Shown here piece after piece: positions 43,557 to 54,330 of a stretch of 64,000 nucleotides of DNA. The stretch lies in NCBI GenBank assembly GCA_023974075.1, contig CM043807.1, positions 9,787,676 to 9,851,675 on the forward strand, in the 5' to 3' direction. Position 1 is the first letter of the stretch. Every line of letters begins with the position of its first letter. A program made the position numbers and the translations under genes. The notes under the pieces are model-generated. The model had not been told where the DNA came from and searched no databases. It saw only the letters and a program-made list of their open reading frames with translations. Origin of the DNA: Chaenocephalus aceratus. Taxonomy: Eukaryota > Chordata > Actinopteri > Perciformes > Channichthyidae.

Positions 43557-44004
43557 CAGCCCCGAATGTTTCCGGGACCTGGATGATCGTATGAAGGTGT
43601 GCCTCGGAAATAGTCTTTTGCATAATTCGTGAGTGACCAAACCGTTTGAGACCCACTGAGATAACTTGGACTAAAGTGAACTATCTAAACACTCAGAGAG
43701 TCCTTGTTTAGCTCACTGAGCCTCTCAGTCTGACAGGAGAGGACTCTCCTCCAGCTTGTTGTGGAACAATCAGCTCCGCATGTCCGTTAGTGCAGCTAGT
43801 TAACCAGACGCTAACAACACAGTCCCTGCTGGCACCGGTGCTTGCCTCTGTTGCATTCACTGAACACGGGAAATTACAATCCTGCCGTCCACTCTAGTGT
43901 CATGATGACGTTCAGGTAAAGCACGGTTAATGTATTATATTATTGAGGGAGAATTGTCCGGAGAAAAAACAAGCCCCGAATGCCCAGGCCAGGCGACGCC
44001 ACTG
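43557..44004. mobile_element. hAT-type non-autonomous element, 448 bp
   Basis: A perfect 8-bp TSD CTGTAGAC stands at 43549-43556 and 44005-44012. The right end, read inward, is CAGTGGCGTCGCCTGGCC, a common hAT start. The left end begins CAG but then goes directly to CCCCGAATG, which also occurs near the right end at about 43974-43982. The left TIR seems to have lost bases after CAG. No transposase was seen. Confidence 0.75.
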
Positions 44005-44012
44005 CTGTAGAC

Positions 44013-44575
44013 TATCTTTCAATAAACACTATGAAGGGCAAAATTGTAGCTCCAAAATGTAAAAGTAGGATATTATTTACATTAAGTCTGCAATGAATAG
44101 CATATTAAATTAAATATGAATGTCAAAGTGTGAAGACACTTTAAACAGATGGATGAAGAACGGTTTTAAAAAGGTAAAACCATGCCATGAATAAAAACGG
44201 ACAAAAAGAGATTTGTAAAATTGTACCGAGTGTTACTATGATTGTAGTTTCAGTGAGGAAAAAACAAGTCTCCCTGTCCCAGCAGCTGTGAAACCTGACA
44301 TCGCACCTTCAAAATGTGTATTTCTTGTTGTAGAATCAGAGAGAAAGGGAAGGTCTGGGCTGTGATGCAGTGCGGTTTAAAAAGTAATTTGTTCCTCCTC
44401 TTTCTTTGTGTCTCCCACTTGTCTGCTCAGCCTTCCATGAACATCCTGCATGCTAACTACCTCGCCGACTGGGCAGCAACCACGCGTTCATTGAGCAGGA
44501 AAACATTTACCGATCCCCCGATCATCAGGCCGGGGAACGCGTTTTGTAATTTAATTGAGGTTGTGTGACTGGTGC

Positions 44576-44636
<61 letters not shown>

Positions 44637-45903
44637 ATGCGTGCGTGTGTGCGTGCGTAGAGGCCCCTGGGCGTTCTGCTGCCCTCCCATGCTTGTAGTT
44701 GACAGCAGTAGCTATTATCATAACCAGGCAGATGTGTGAGGGACACGGATGACAAAGTGACAGGGAGGAGAGATGTGTGTGATGCAGCACAGGCAACACA
44801 CCCTTAGACTCTTCTACCAAATGTAAAAAATCCTTACGAGTCAGTGAGCAAGGAGTACGTTGAGTTTGAACACTGTGAAGCAGCACCAACATCCTAACTT
44901 TCTAATCTATCTTTAAGGTTCTCTGTGTAAATATCCTGCCTTCAGTATACAGTATGAGACATATCTGACTAAAACTTAGGACATTTAAGGATATATATTT
45001 CAAATAAAATATGTGTTGTCCTAAATGACGGTCAAACTTTTCATTATCTGACAGCATGCATCATACCACACTATTGCTGGTTTCCAGATTATCCCAGCAG
45101 TTCATGTTCTGCTTCACAGCGTAAAAGTGGACTCTGATGAGCGCTGCTGCAGATGATCTCATGTTAGGAGTGAATATCTGCTACCACCAGTACAAAAAGG
45201 AGAATGGAAAACCATGGTAACAAAGTCAAATTCTGCCTTTTTGCTATTTTGCATCCCTTTAAAAATCTCTCGTTGTTTCAAAGTCACTGCTGGCTCTTTT
45301 GTGCAATTAGTGAAATACAATTCATTCAAGGCGCCATTCGTTTTATCTTCAGAGCCTTAATTGCCTGTTCAAGCCTTCCTGCAAAGTAACATATTGCAGG
45401 AGTGAGCAGTGGAATTGTAATCAATTACTTTGTCACTAGAATGAATGGGAGCGTTCTGTTGCTATCGCCAGCAGAGTGATAACTCATGCTCAGCTTTACA
45501 GTAATGGCTTGAAAAAGAAGAGATCTTTGGGGGGGCAGGAGGTTATGTGTAGGACAACTTCATCATAAACCATAAACACCTTCCGGCACATCACATTCGG
45601 TGATGCATGACAGGGCCAGGCGTGAAGATGCACCACACAGTTACCCTGATGATTCATAGGCAACAAAGGTATGTGCCAGAGAGGACTCCTCCATAACTGA
45701 TCAATACAATCCCGATGAGCAATGACTCCCACATGACCATCGGCACAGTAGGAGGAGAAAGGCATTGTGGGAGAACTCTGTAGTTATTGCAGGCATTCAG
45801 TTGTCTCTTCTACAGATGTGCACCTATCCTGGGGTTACTGTAAGTAGCCCAAACAGGTTGAATAAAACAGCATTTCTTTGGCCTTCATTCTTCCATGTTG
45901 ACC
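44013..45903. other. No gene seen; one (GT)n tract
   Basis: A GT tract lies at 44587-44633, with GC-containing flanks (GTGCGTGC). The rest is intronic sequence. Confidence 0.45.
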
Positions 45904-46247
45904 TTAACGCAGCGTCCACACGGCGGAGTGCGTTGAAGCTTGCCGGCAGGCGTGTCTGAAGCTCGACCGACAACCAATCACATGAATCTCCCGCCCCGGA
46001 CACACAAGCACGTGGTTTGACCTTGGTTGGTTATTGGCTAATGGTTACACAAGCCAACACATCGTTATGACATCATAAAGTGGCCAAAATCTGATCAGCT
46101 CATTTTCAGATTTTTATATAAATGGATCAGGACAAAAAGTGAGCAATCTTTTTTCCTGAAACTTTCAGAATCTCTTTACACAGAGGGGACACGTGTTTAT
46201 GTACAAAGACATGAAACAGTGGATTTTGCATAATAGGTGACCTTTAA
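45904..46247. mobile_element. Possible TTAA-flanked interspersed repeat
   Basis: TTAA stands at both 45904-45907 and 46244-46247. The right part, read on the minus strand, gives AGGTCACCTATTATGCAAAA, then CACTGTTTCATGTCTTTGTA and CACGTGTCCCCTCTGTGTAA, a repeat I recognise as widespread in fish. The left part starts CGCAGCGTCCACACGGCG. The two ends do not mirror each other, so this may be two repeats side by side. Confidence 0.4.
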
Positions 46248-48981
46248 AAGTCACCCTGTGTGTCCCCAGTCAATCACTGGCTGCTTATGTTTAATACCAA
46301 CCTGAACTACCACCAGAGGTACAAATCCAAACTCTCTCTGGAGTTTGTGTTCAAGCCTAATTTAGAGCTGATAAATGCCTAAGCCAGACTCCTGCTCTCC
46401 CCAGTGTGCTACAATAAACACACACGTCTGACTAATGTGATGTAATGTGCTCAAAGGGCTTAAGATGAGTTATGGAAATGGTGGGGGGGTTTCAGTTTGA
46501 TAAACACAAGTCCCAAAGAAAGTGCCACACAGTCTAGTTAAAGAGCTCCTCCTTAAAAACATTTAATAGTTTAAACATCTTGCAGCAATTAAGAGAAAAC
46601 TGAACTTAGAATGAAGAGCCACTTGATTTCAAATGCAAGTTAATCAAATGCATTACAGCTCTTCAACAAGAGTTTAAACGTGAGTAAGATTCCTTGCTAA
46701 GGCCAGATGTATCTGTATCGTGATCGGTGGACAGTTATCCAATTAGCTACTGTAAGAGAGCTGGTTTTAAATAATTGAAGCTCTGATGTAATAAAAACAA
46801 CAGCTACCAGCTTTAATCAGACACGTGTATGTATATATATGTCCAGCCTCAGAGATCACACATGACATACTACATATTAGAATATTGATACAAGGATCAA
46901 TGCTACATGTAGCTCAGTGTGGGGGAACAGATCAGACAGAAACAGTTGTCTGTCTGCTGTAGAAACCATCATCACATTAGCTGCTCATTAGAGAGGTTGC
47001 GACCTCTGAGCAGCCATTATACCGTGCTGAGCTGGGTGGTGCATTCAAGTGCATCGATCAAGGCAGGCCTAAGGGCTCTGAAACATGCGCCCACACATGA
47101 GGAGACACACTGCTATGCATGCCATAAACACTTAGGGCTTGTGTGTTGAGTTGTGTTGACTATCATCTTTGTTTACACGGTTTATTAAGGAACGGTACAA
47201 AACAAGACAGTTAAAGAAAATAAGAAATATAGATTGTTGAATAAAAGCAACCTGCTCTATAGCTTCACTCTCATGCAAAACTGCGTCCGCGAAGCCCCCA
47301 CCTTTTTGTTTTACCATGTGTGTGAGTGGGGAGATTCCCCTTCGATTCTATTGGCTCCAACGGTCAGAAAGAGATGTCAATCACCAAAATCGACCAATGG
47401 GTTCCAGAGAAACGGTAAAACCCCCATTTCCACCCAAATCACCTCAGAGTTGGAGTTTTTTTGGCTAAATCTCTCTAAAAAGGTCAAATGTCACTTGTTT
47501 TGCATCAATCTTGATACAGGGTACTTATTATATGTTGTACTTTGGATTCCTAAAGCTTTTAGTCTACCTTACCATCATTCAAGGGTGGTTTTCACTATAA
47601 GTAAAACATCATTTTTGGACGGACACTCTAATTTACAGTTTTTTACTATGTTCAATCTGAATTTTCTTTAAAAATAAAAAACATCTATATTGATTCTGAC
47701 TTTTCTACATCCAACTCACAGGTTTATCATTACTTTGAGAAAAAAGATTATTAATGTAACCCTTTTAGAAGGGAAGATATGGTCATTTGTTCTGGGAATG
47801 TCATTTTCGAGCCTGAGACCTGAAAAACAGGCTCAGGGCTAAACTGCATATTCTCAAAAGAGGTAGGTTGGGATTCATCCAGGTCGTTAGATACAATTCT
47901 TTTAAACTTAACTGTTGGAAGACAATTAAGATTTAGGAGTGGTACTGCCTCGGGAAAGCATCTTCCATGGCTATAAAAAATATGAATAATGCCAAATTAG
48001 ATCTAAAATGTCCTGAGAACGTTTTTAGAGGACATTCTGTTCTTGTTTTGCTGCAGCTCATATGCTGAAATGTAATTGAAAGTTTGGTAATGTCTCAGTA
48101 ATATAATATCTCGACTATGGTGCATTCTGAGGGCATGTACCCGAGTGCAATGTTTTGAAAATGAAATTCATAACAAATATTGATGCAGTTTATCAATTTG
48201 AGCTATATGGATAGGTTAGAGTAAATATCACCATATTTCTCATTTTCAAATACTCGTACAAAATACAAGATGTAACTAATTAGCACCCAAGCTTTTCAAA
48301 CACCTCTCGGAGGAAAGGCTCGTACTGAATATTGCATTACAGTCAGATACAGAAGAAGCAGTGCAAGCTTTAACCAGAAAAGAATGACTCGTGGTTTAAA
48401 TGTCTATGGAAGAAATTATTTTCTTTCTGGGTAAAGTCAAACTTGAAGTAGAAATACATCTTTACAGGCTGGAGATAGATTTAACCCCTTTTTATTGGCC
48501 TGCAGTGAAAATACTGTCTTCAACAGCTATACAAAAGGTGCAAATTGGAAGAGATTAATTACTAATATAATTAGATTTTAGTAAAAGGGAGTAAAACATA
48601 TATATTGCAAACTTGCATACACACACCTACTTCATATGTAATGCAAACATCCATGCACATACCATACTACTAGGGGTCTAACTTTGATATACAGTATATT
48701 CAAAAGTGCTAAATATGTAACTTTTGATCTGTTGTTGTCCTCTCTTGGCTTTTGCTGTTTCAGGTGCTAAAGATAAATTAACAAACCAATGAGTCTTGTT
48801 GAACAGAAAAGCTAATCTGGCACCACTGATGGGGGGAATTGTGTATAAAGGTCAGACTGTTTATTAAATTAAATGCAATTGCTCAAAGTCCGTTAGCTTA
48901 AATTAGGGAAACAACGTTCATTCTACAATATATTTCAGATTAGATACATAGGTTGCAATGAATAATGTTTATGTTTGAATT
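46248..48981. other. No gene seen
   Basis: AT-rich intronic sequence. The frame at 47234-47671 (145 codons) has no recognisable domain. Confidence 0.4.
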
Positions 48982-49167
48982 CGCTTGAGAAAACAGAACA
49001 GTTGACTTTGATTAAATGTATTAAGTCAACAGATTTCAAATAACAGTATTATCTAAAAGCAATAATATAAAGTTGAACCTAATCTTTTTTATTTAAACTT
49101 AATATTATAGCTAAATCTGTTCACATAAATACATTTAATTAAGGTCAACGTTTCAGTTTTTTCAGTG
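48982..49167. mobile_element. Palindromic fold-back MITE, copy 1
   Basis: A near-palindrome of 186 bp. The left arm has AACAGTTGACTTTGATTAAA and TAAAAGCAATAATATAAAG. The right arm has ACTTAATATTATAGCTAAA, AATTAAGGTCAACGTTTCAG and CAGTG. It shares these blocks with 58036-58235 and 63873-64000. Confidence 0.75.
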
Positions 49168-50055
49168 CATTGAATGTAGAAGACATTAAAACTGTGAATT
49201 AGATATTACAACTTTTTAATTTTGCCACTGATGCACAATTGTTCTCGTTTCATTAGTTTGAAGTATGTAAAAAAGGACATAAATGTGTAGCGAACAGGCC
49301 TTCTGCAACATGTGTGCAGCCCTGCAGTGAGTCTGCTGGGGGGCAGGCAGGGCGAGGCCCTCAGGGACCAGGTGGTGCCCGGGCGCGCCCCTGCCAGTGT
49401 CCTCCATGGCAGTAACAGACGGTCGGTCAGACACCCACCCCCCCCTCCACCAACACAATTTAGGAAGCAGAGCATGGAGATCCAGGCTGACTGCTCCCGC
49501 TGAGACGAGGTGGCAGATGACAGTTGGGACGTGTGTATAGTGGCGAGTGTGTGTTCCTAAATGTGTGTGTCCGAGCCCGGTGCAGAGACACGGCATCACA
49601 GCAAGAAGACCACAGGGGGATGAGATAGAGAGGAGTGACAGATCATTTGTGAAAGCTCCATTCATTTGTGAAAATGGCCGGTCACCTTCCTCATGTCTGC
49701 GATGGCTTGCTGAGCAGCCTGGGAATTAGAAATGAGAGAACGGAAGAGGTCGACTGAGGTGAGGGAGCATCACCATAATGATGCTGTCATCTCTCCATCC
49801 CGCTATCAGCTACACTACATCCCTATCTACAGGCCTTCAACCGTCCATGATATCAGCCGTTTCTGCACGCAATAAATTCCCCCTAACAAGACATTTTATC
49901 TCAAGCTGAGTCTTAGATTCCCCGTGGGGTTGAGATAAGTTCAACGGTTTCCAATTCCTTTCAAATTATTTCAAGAATGTTCCTGTAAGAGGTGCAGTGA
50001 GCTAGTTTGCTGAGTTTGAAGATGATGTGTTTTGGGACCTTTCTTGATTATATTA
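49168..50055. other. No gene seen; GC-rich patch
   Basis: A GC-rich segment at about 49315-49460 stands out from AT-rich surroundings. Frames on both strands lack known domains, and no convincing splice-flanked exon was found. Confidence 0.4.
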
Positions 50056-50058
50056 TGA

Positions 50059-52167
50059 TGGCGCATTTCCACTACAGGGCCTCACTCGGTATGGCTAGGC
50101 CTTGTTAGGCCTTGTTAGGACTGGCTCACTTTATGCTGCGTTTCCATTACAGTTTAGTAGCTGGGGTAGTATCTATGGTAACGCAGTGTAGGCGGAGCCG
50201 TGACGTCATCTTCAATGAGAACCCCAGAAAAACCGTTAGCTCTTAGCACTCAGAGCTCACAGCTCCTCATATCTGTTCAGAAACTAGACAAAAATTAAAC
50301 AAGTACAAACCACAGACTGTCTGTGTCATGGCGAATACAGTCGCTGGTTTATTTATGTCTGTATAGGCCGTTGTTGTGAGTGTGGACGGTCGGAGCATAT
50401 ACTGCGTTAGCTTAGCCGATCTCCATTTAGAAAACACGCATTTTAAAAGGTTTTCCGCCTGCCGTCTGTCAGACTTGTCAAAGCATGAATTCATGGTTTT
50501 TACTAACCGGTATCAGTATGTTGTTACTTCGGCATCATTTAGAAACGTGGATTACAATTAAATCACGGTCAAATATGTTCATTTTGTTGTAGTTGTAGCC
50601 AGGGCCGTATCCAGGATTTCCAAAATACCGAGGTCCAAACATGTTAGGGGGTTCGGGGGATACCCCCCGAGATTTTGGGGATTTTCATGTTCTAGTTAGG
50701 TGCTTTTTAAGTCCTGTGGGGGGTCACAAATTGGATAATATATTGATTTCAAACCATGTCAGTGGGCTGACAATGTCAGCATCAATTATTTTTGAAAATG
50801 TAATACATAAGAATTAGTTGATTGTTACTATTAATGATCTGGACATGCAGAAGAGGCTAAAATGATCACAAAACATTGTCAACATTCATTTTCCATGTCT
50901 CTCATTTCCATAACCCTCTCTTCCATCTTCTTTAGTCTCTCTGTCCTCTACGCTTTCTCTGTGTTCAATCACTCCCTCGTTGTTCACTTTTTGCTCCTCC
51001 TCACTTGTCGCTCCTGCCAGTGAATTAAAAGCAATTCAGCCATTTAGTTAATTTCACTTGTTTGTTTGCATTTTTTTTTATTTAAATCTGTTTTGTTTGA
51101 TTCTCAAAAGAGAACAAAGATGTAAGCAAATGGTGTTTTATACAATTGTATGTTATTATGATATCATAACTGCAATATATATATGTTGTTTTAAAATTAT
51201 GCCTATTGTAAATGAAGACTATTGTTATAGATATAGATAGATAAATAGATGGCCTACATTATTTTATTTTGACTGTACCTTCCTCCCTGACTTCCATCAC
51301 TTTCTCTCTCTCTCTCTCTCGTTCTCTCTGCCTGTCCTGTCTCTTCCTTACCAAAGCTGAGCTTTTTGACTGACGTAGTCTTTTCATTACATCTGAGTCA
51401 GTGTAAAAAGAAAACAATACAATGTTATATCTTCAATGTTTTACTCAAATTAAATGAAAGAAAAGCATTACAACGTGTGTTAAAAGGTAATCCTTCTGAC
51501 ATTGGATGAATGTAATTCACGTTAGCTCTCTAGCTAGTTTATTCACGCAATTTAAACCAAAGTATAGCCTATTGCTGCAATAAAAGTTAGTGTGCATGTT
51601 GTCGGACGTCCACTGACTAACGTAGAGCATTCACACAGGATCTGCTGGTCATATGATGTTCTGTGAGGAGCAGAAACACAAGAAGCCCGCTGGACTCAGA
51701 TCTCTAGATACTTCATCACTCCTTCGCTGCTCCGGTACAAGCATGGATGTATAGGGGACCAGGGTACAAGTCCGAGCTGCTGTGGTTTGTTGATAATTGT
51801 CGTCTTCTTCTGTTTGCTTTAACCGAGGCTACGTAGTTATGCAGCCATTGTCAGTAAATGGAAGTACTACAAATAACCCCGTTTAGTGCAATTATTTCAA
51901 TAGTTTTGTATACTCAACACAGCTCGACAAATATTACCGAGGTCCGGACCTCGGTGACCTCAATGGTGGATACGGCCATGGTTGTAGGCCCCTTGCCAGC
52001 GATTTTCTCTCTAGTTTAGCATACTCAGCCTGGTTGTTGGCCCGGAAAGAACCTCGATTTTATGGGGCCGGAAAAACTGTGAAATAGTAACCGCTAGCCG
52101 GAACTACGCCTAGTGGAACGGCACGGCATGCTTAAAGCGAGCTCCGCGCTGTAGTGGAAATGCGCCA
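50059..52167. mobile_element. PIF/Harbinger-like non-autonomous DNA transposon, copy 2
   Basis: Inverted ends TGGCGCATTTCCACTAC and GTAGTGGAAATGCGCCA match perfectly over 17 bp. The flanks are TGA (left) and TTA (right), a TTA TSD with one change. The parts at 50059-50599 and 51981-52167 align closely with copy 1 at 286-822 and 2090-3473. This copy lacks the 1.27-kb tandem-repeat segment of copy 1 and is split by a hAT element. Confidence 0.72.
50600..51980. mobile_element. hAT-type element nested in Harbinger-like copy 2, 1,381 bp
   Basis: The ends CAGGGCCGTATCC and (reverse complement) CATGGCCGTATCC are flanked by GTTGTAGC (50592-50599) and GTTGTAGG (51981-51988), an 8-bp TSD with one mismatch. 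A subterminal ACCGAGGTCC block is present at both ends (50632 and 51937 regions). A short (CT)n lies at about 51305-51320. No transposase frame was recognised. Confidence 0.82.
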
Positions 52168-52170
52168 TTA

Positions 52171-52278
52171 GAGCCCACTTATTGTCAGGACAAGCACTAA
52201 GACAACGAAATGCATCTAACCAGAAGTGCAAAACAAGTAGTAAAGTGCACAGTTATTCCTAGTATAATATAAATATAT
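52171..52278 (-). mobile_element. LINE-tail-like fragment, interrupted
   Basis: Segments such as GACAACGAAATGCATCTAAC and AAGTAGTAAAGTGCACAG resemble a fish LINE 3' region in reverse. Similar AT-rich sequence resumes after the hAT insertion at about 54180-54330. Confidence 0.4.
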
Positions 52279-52421
52279 TAGGGCGTATATAATGCGTTAA
52301 CGCAATTTTTTCTTACCGTCACTAATTATTTTAACGTGCGATAAACGCATGTGTATTTGTCCTCGGCCCGCCTCGTGGTTTCAGAGCCCAAAGGCTTGAC
52401 GTTGTTGTTGTTGTTAGTTGG

Positions 52422-52940
52422 ATGGTGGGAGATTCTAGCGAGAGATATGGATACAATTTTTTTAATTTTAAACAGCACACAGCTGATGCTGACAGCCCGG
52501 CTCCTGCCGCTCGCTTGCGGCAGACCACGCTTGAAAGTTTGCCAGGGAGACGCCTGTACACGGCGTCTACGAGCAGCAATCTTTCAACAGCGATAGCTAA
52601 ATGGGTGGCGGCTACAGCTTGCAGGACAATTAACATTGTGGAGGACGAGGGACTGTGTGAGATAATTCGGATCGCATCCAACGTGTCGACTGCACATCAC
52701 GGCGCATTATTTTGACCTTAGGTGGGAACTTCAGTCTCATGCTTTGACTCTTATGAAGACAGAGGAGTGGCATTTCGCCGACAACTGTAAACAGGCTTGT
52801 CTGTTTGAGCGACTGGCTCAGTGCAAAGAAGTACACAGGGTTGGGAGAGAGTGTAAGAGAGAAAAAGAGGTTCCAGGTTGTTGTATTGAAAACATTCAGG
52901 AGAATATTTGTCATTGTTACAATTATAAACAAACATTTGC
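52422..52940 (+). pseudogene. hAT (ZBED-like) transposase remnant
   Basis: Two pieces in the plus orientation. The first (about 52422-52715) reads RQTTLESLPGRRLYTASTSS, then STAIAKWVAATACRTINIVE and DEGLCEIIRIASN. It matches the segment of hAT transposases where a (I/V)xxWIxxxxRPxxxVEDxGF motif forms the dimerisation region. The second (about 52723-52805) reads WELQSHALTLMKTEEWHFAD then NCKQA, matching a later LxSxxLxxxxxxxxHxxxNI-type block. The stretch between them, including the first part of the RNase-H-like core, is missing, and so is the C-terminus. The BED zinc finger is not visible. An active protein would cut and paste the element; this one is dead. Confidence 0.7.
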
Positions 52941-53007
52941 ATAAAGACTATTTGTCCACTCATATGTTGATAAGAGTATTACAAACTTGAAACTTATTCC
53001 TCTAAGG

Positions 53008-54064
53008 CAGTGGTTCTCAACCTTTTTACACCAAGTACCACCTGAGAAAATAGATGGCACAACAAATGTCAACTGTACACACATGTCATTTCCTGGACCT
53101 ACTGTATACAAAGTTTGAATGTAGGCCTCCTGCAACCACCTACAATTGTAACAGCCTCCAGGAGCAGATGAGCTCATCTTCAGTCTGCTGATGTTTGCTA
53201 TTGCCATTTCTGTGGTGGCAAAGTAAAAAAGAAAAGAAAAAAGATAACAATTAAGGACAAGTGTGTGCTTTTTCTGCATTTGACCCCTGTCTCAGCATTC
53301 TCTCCATTCTTTGAGCAAATGCCTTCTTCCTGAGTCACTTCTCTCCGCCATCACAGCGTGACTGTGCATATCACTTTTGTGTTGCTGGCAGAGCCTGCGC
53401 TTGTGCTCGGTTGATGACTGTCCTCCTCCTCATTCACTTGTTCACTTTTGCTGGTAATATTCTCCTCTGTACCTCTCTTCCGAATACCTCTCGTTTTGAG
53501 ACACGTTTTTAACATCATTCAGCTTTCCTTTCTTCTTTCTTTAGCTTGCTTGCAACATTCGCGGTTAGTAAGGTCGTCATTAGCAACGCCAGAAATACAT
53601 TTTAAAAATGTTTTCATTTCTAAATCTAACAACAACAATAGCCTATTAGAACTTATTCAAACCACAGTTTCAATTATCTCAAGCTCAAGCTCGTTGTAGT
53701 ATTTTGATAGTATGATTTATTTTTTAATTAATGTTATTCAATCAAGCCTAAACTGATGGCACATCCCTATTGCCTGTTTTAAATTGAAGTTGTCTGAGGT
53801 CCTTACCACCAGCAGCTCTTGCAGTAATAAGTAGTGTACCTTACTGTCCCAAATGTGCACAATGTAGTGACTGCTTTTCGTCTTTTGTTTACTTAGTTGT
53901 GTTTTCTGTATTTTATATGTCTGTGTTATGTGTAAAGGTTAAATAAAATAAAAATAAATATATATATTTTTAAAATATTTTTTATATGTCAGATTCTTCC
54001 GCGTACCACTAGCGGGAGCTGGCGTACCACCAGTGGTACACGTACCACAGATTGAGAACCACTG
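53008..54064. mobile_element. hAT element nested inside the 52279-54171 hAT, 1,057 bp
   Basis: The ends CAGTGGTTCTCAACCTTTTT and (reverse complement) CAGTGGTTCTCAATCTGTGG are flanked by CTCTAAGG (53000-53007) and CTCTAAGA (54065-54072), an 8-bp TSD with one mismatch. The left inner motif ACACCAAGTACCACCT and the right GTACCACCAGTGGTACACGT are typical of this fish hAT family. No transposase was seen. Confidence 0.9.
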
Positions 54065-54330
54065 CTCTAAGATACATTTAGAACAGATACAAAATGTGCG
54101 ATTAATCGCGATTAACTATGGTCATCATGCGATTAATCGCGATTAAATATTTTAATCGACTGACAGCCCTAAAATATATACATCAGACAGTACTTACACT
54201 TATAATGAGATATAAACATTATAAACAGCAGAATATAAATTGAGTACACTTTAGATCAGGTGTAAAAATAGACATAAATATGAATATACTATAGACTGTT
54301 ATTGACATTTGTACATGATAATTAAACTGT

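Larger units (their letters stand above)
52279..54171 (+). mobile_element. hAT element with transposase remnants, 1,893 bp
   Basis: The perfect 8-bp TSD AAATATAT lies at 52271-52278 and 54172-54179. The right end, read inward, is TAGGGCTGTCAGTCGATTAA, followed by tandem GCGATTAATCGC-type motifs, a hAT end known from fish. The left end is TAGGGCGTATATAATGCGTT, with only TAGGGC shared strictly, followed by decayed AACGC-type motifs. It carries transposase pieces on the plus strand and a nested hAT at 53008-54064. Confidence 0.85.

Noticed and set aside
49216..49665. 149-codon minus frame as the missing first anks1 exon
   Set aside because: It lacks the MGK(D/E)QELLEAARTG-type N-terminus expected for ANKS1, and no matching splice donor frame was seen.
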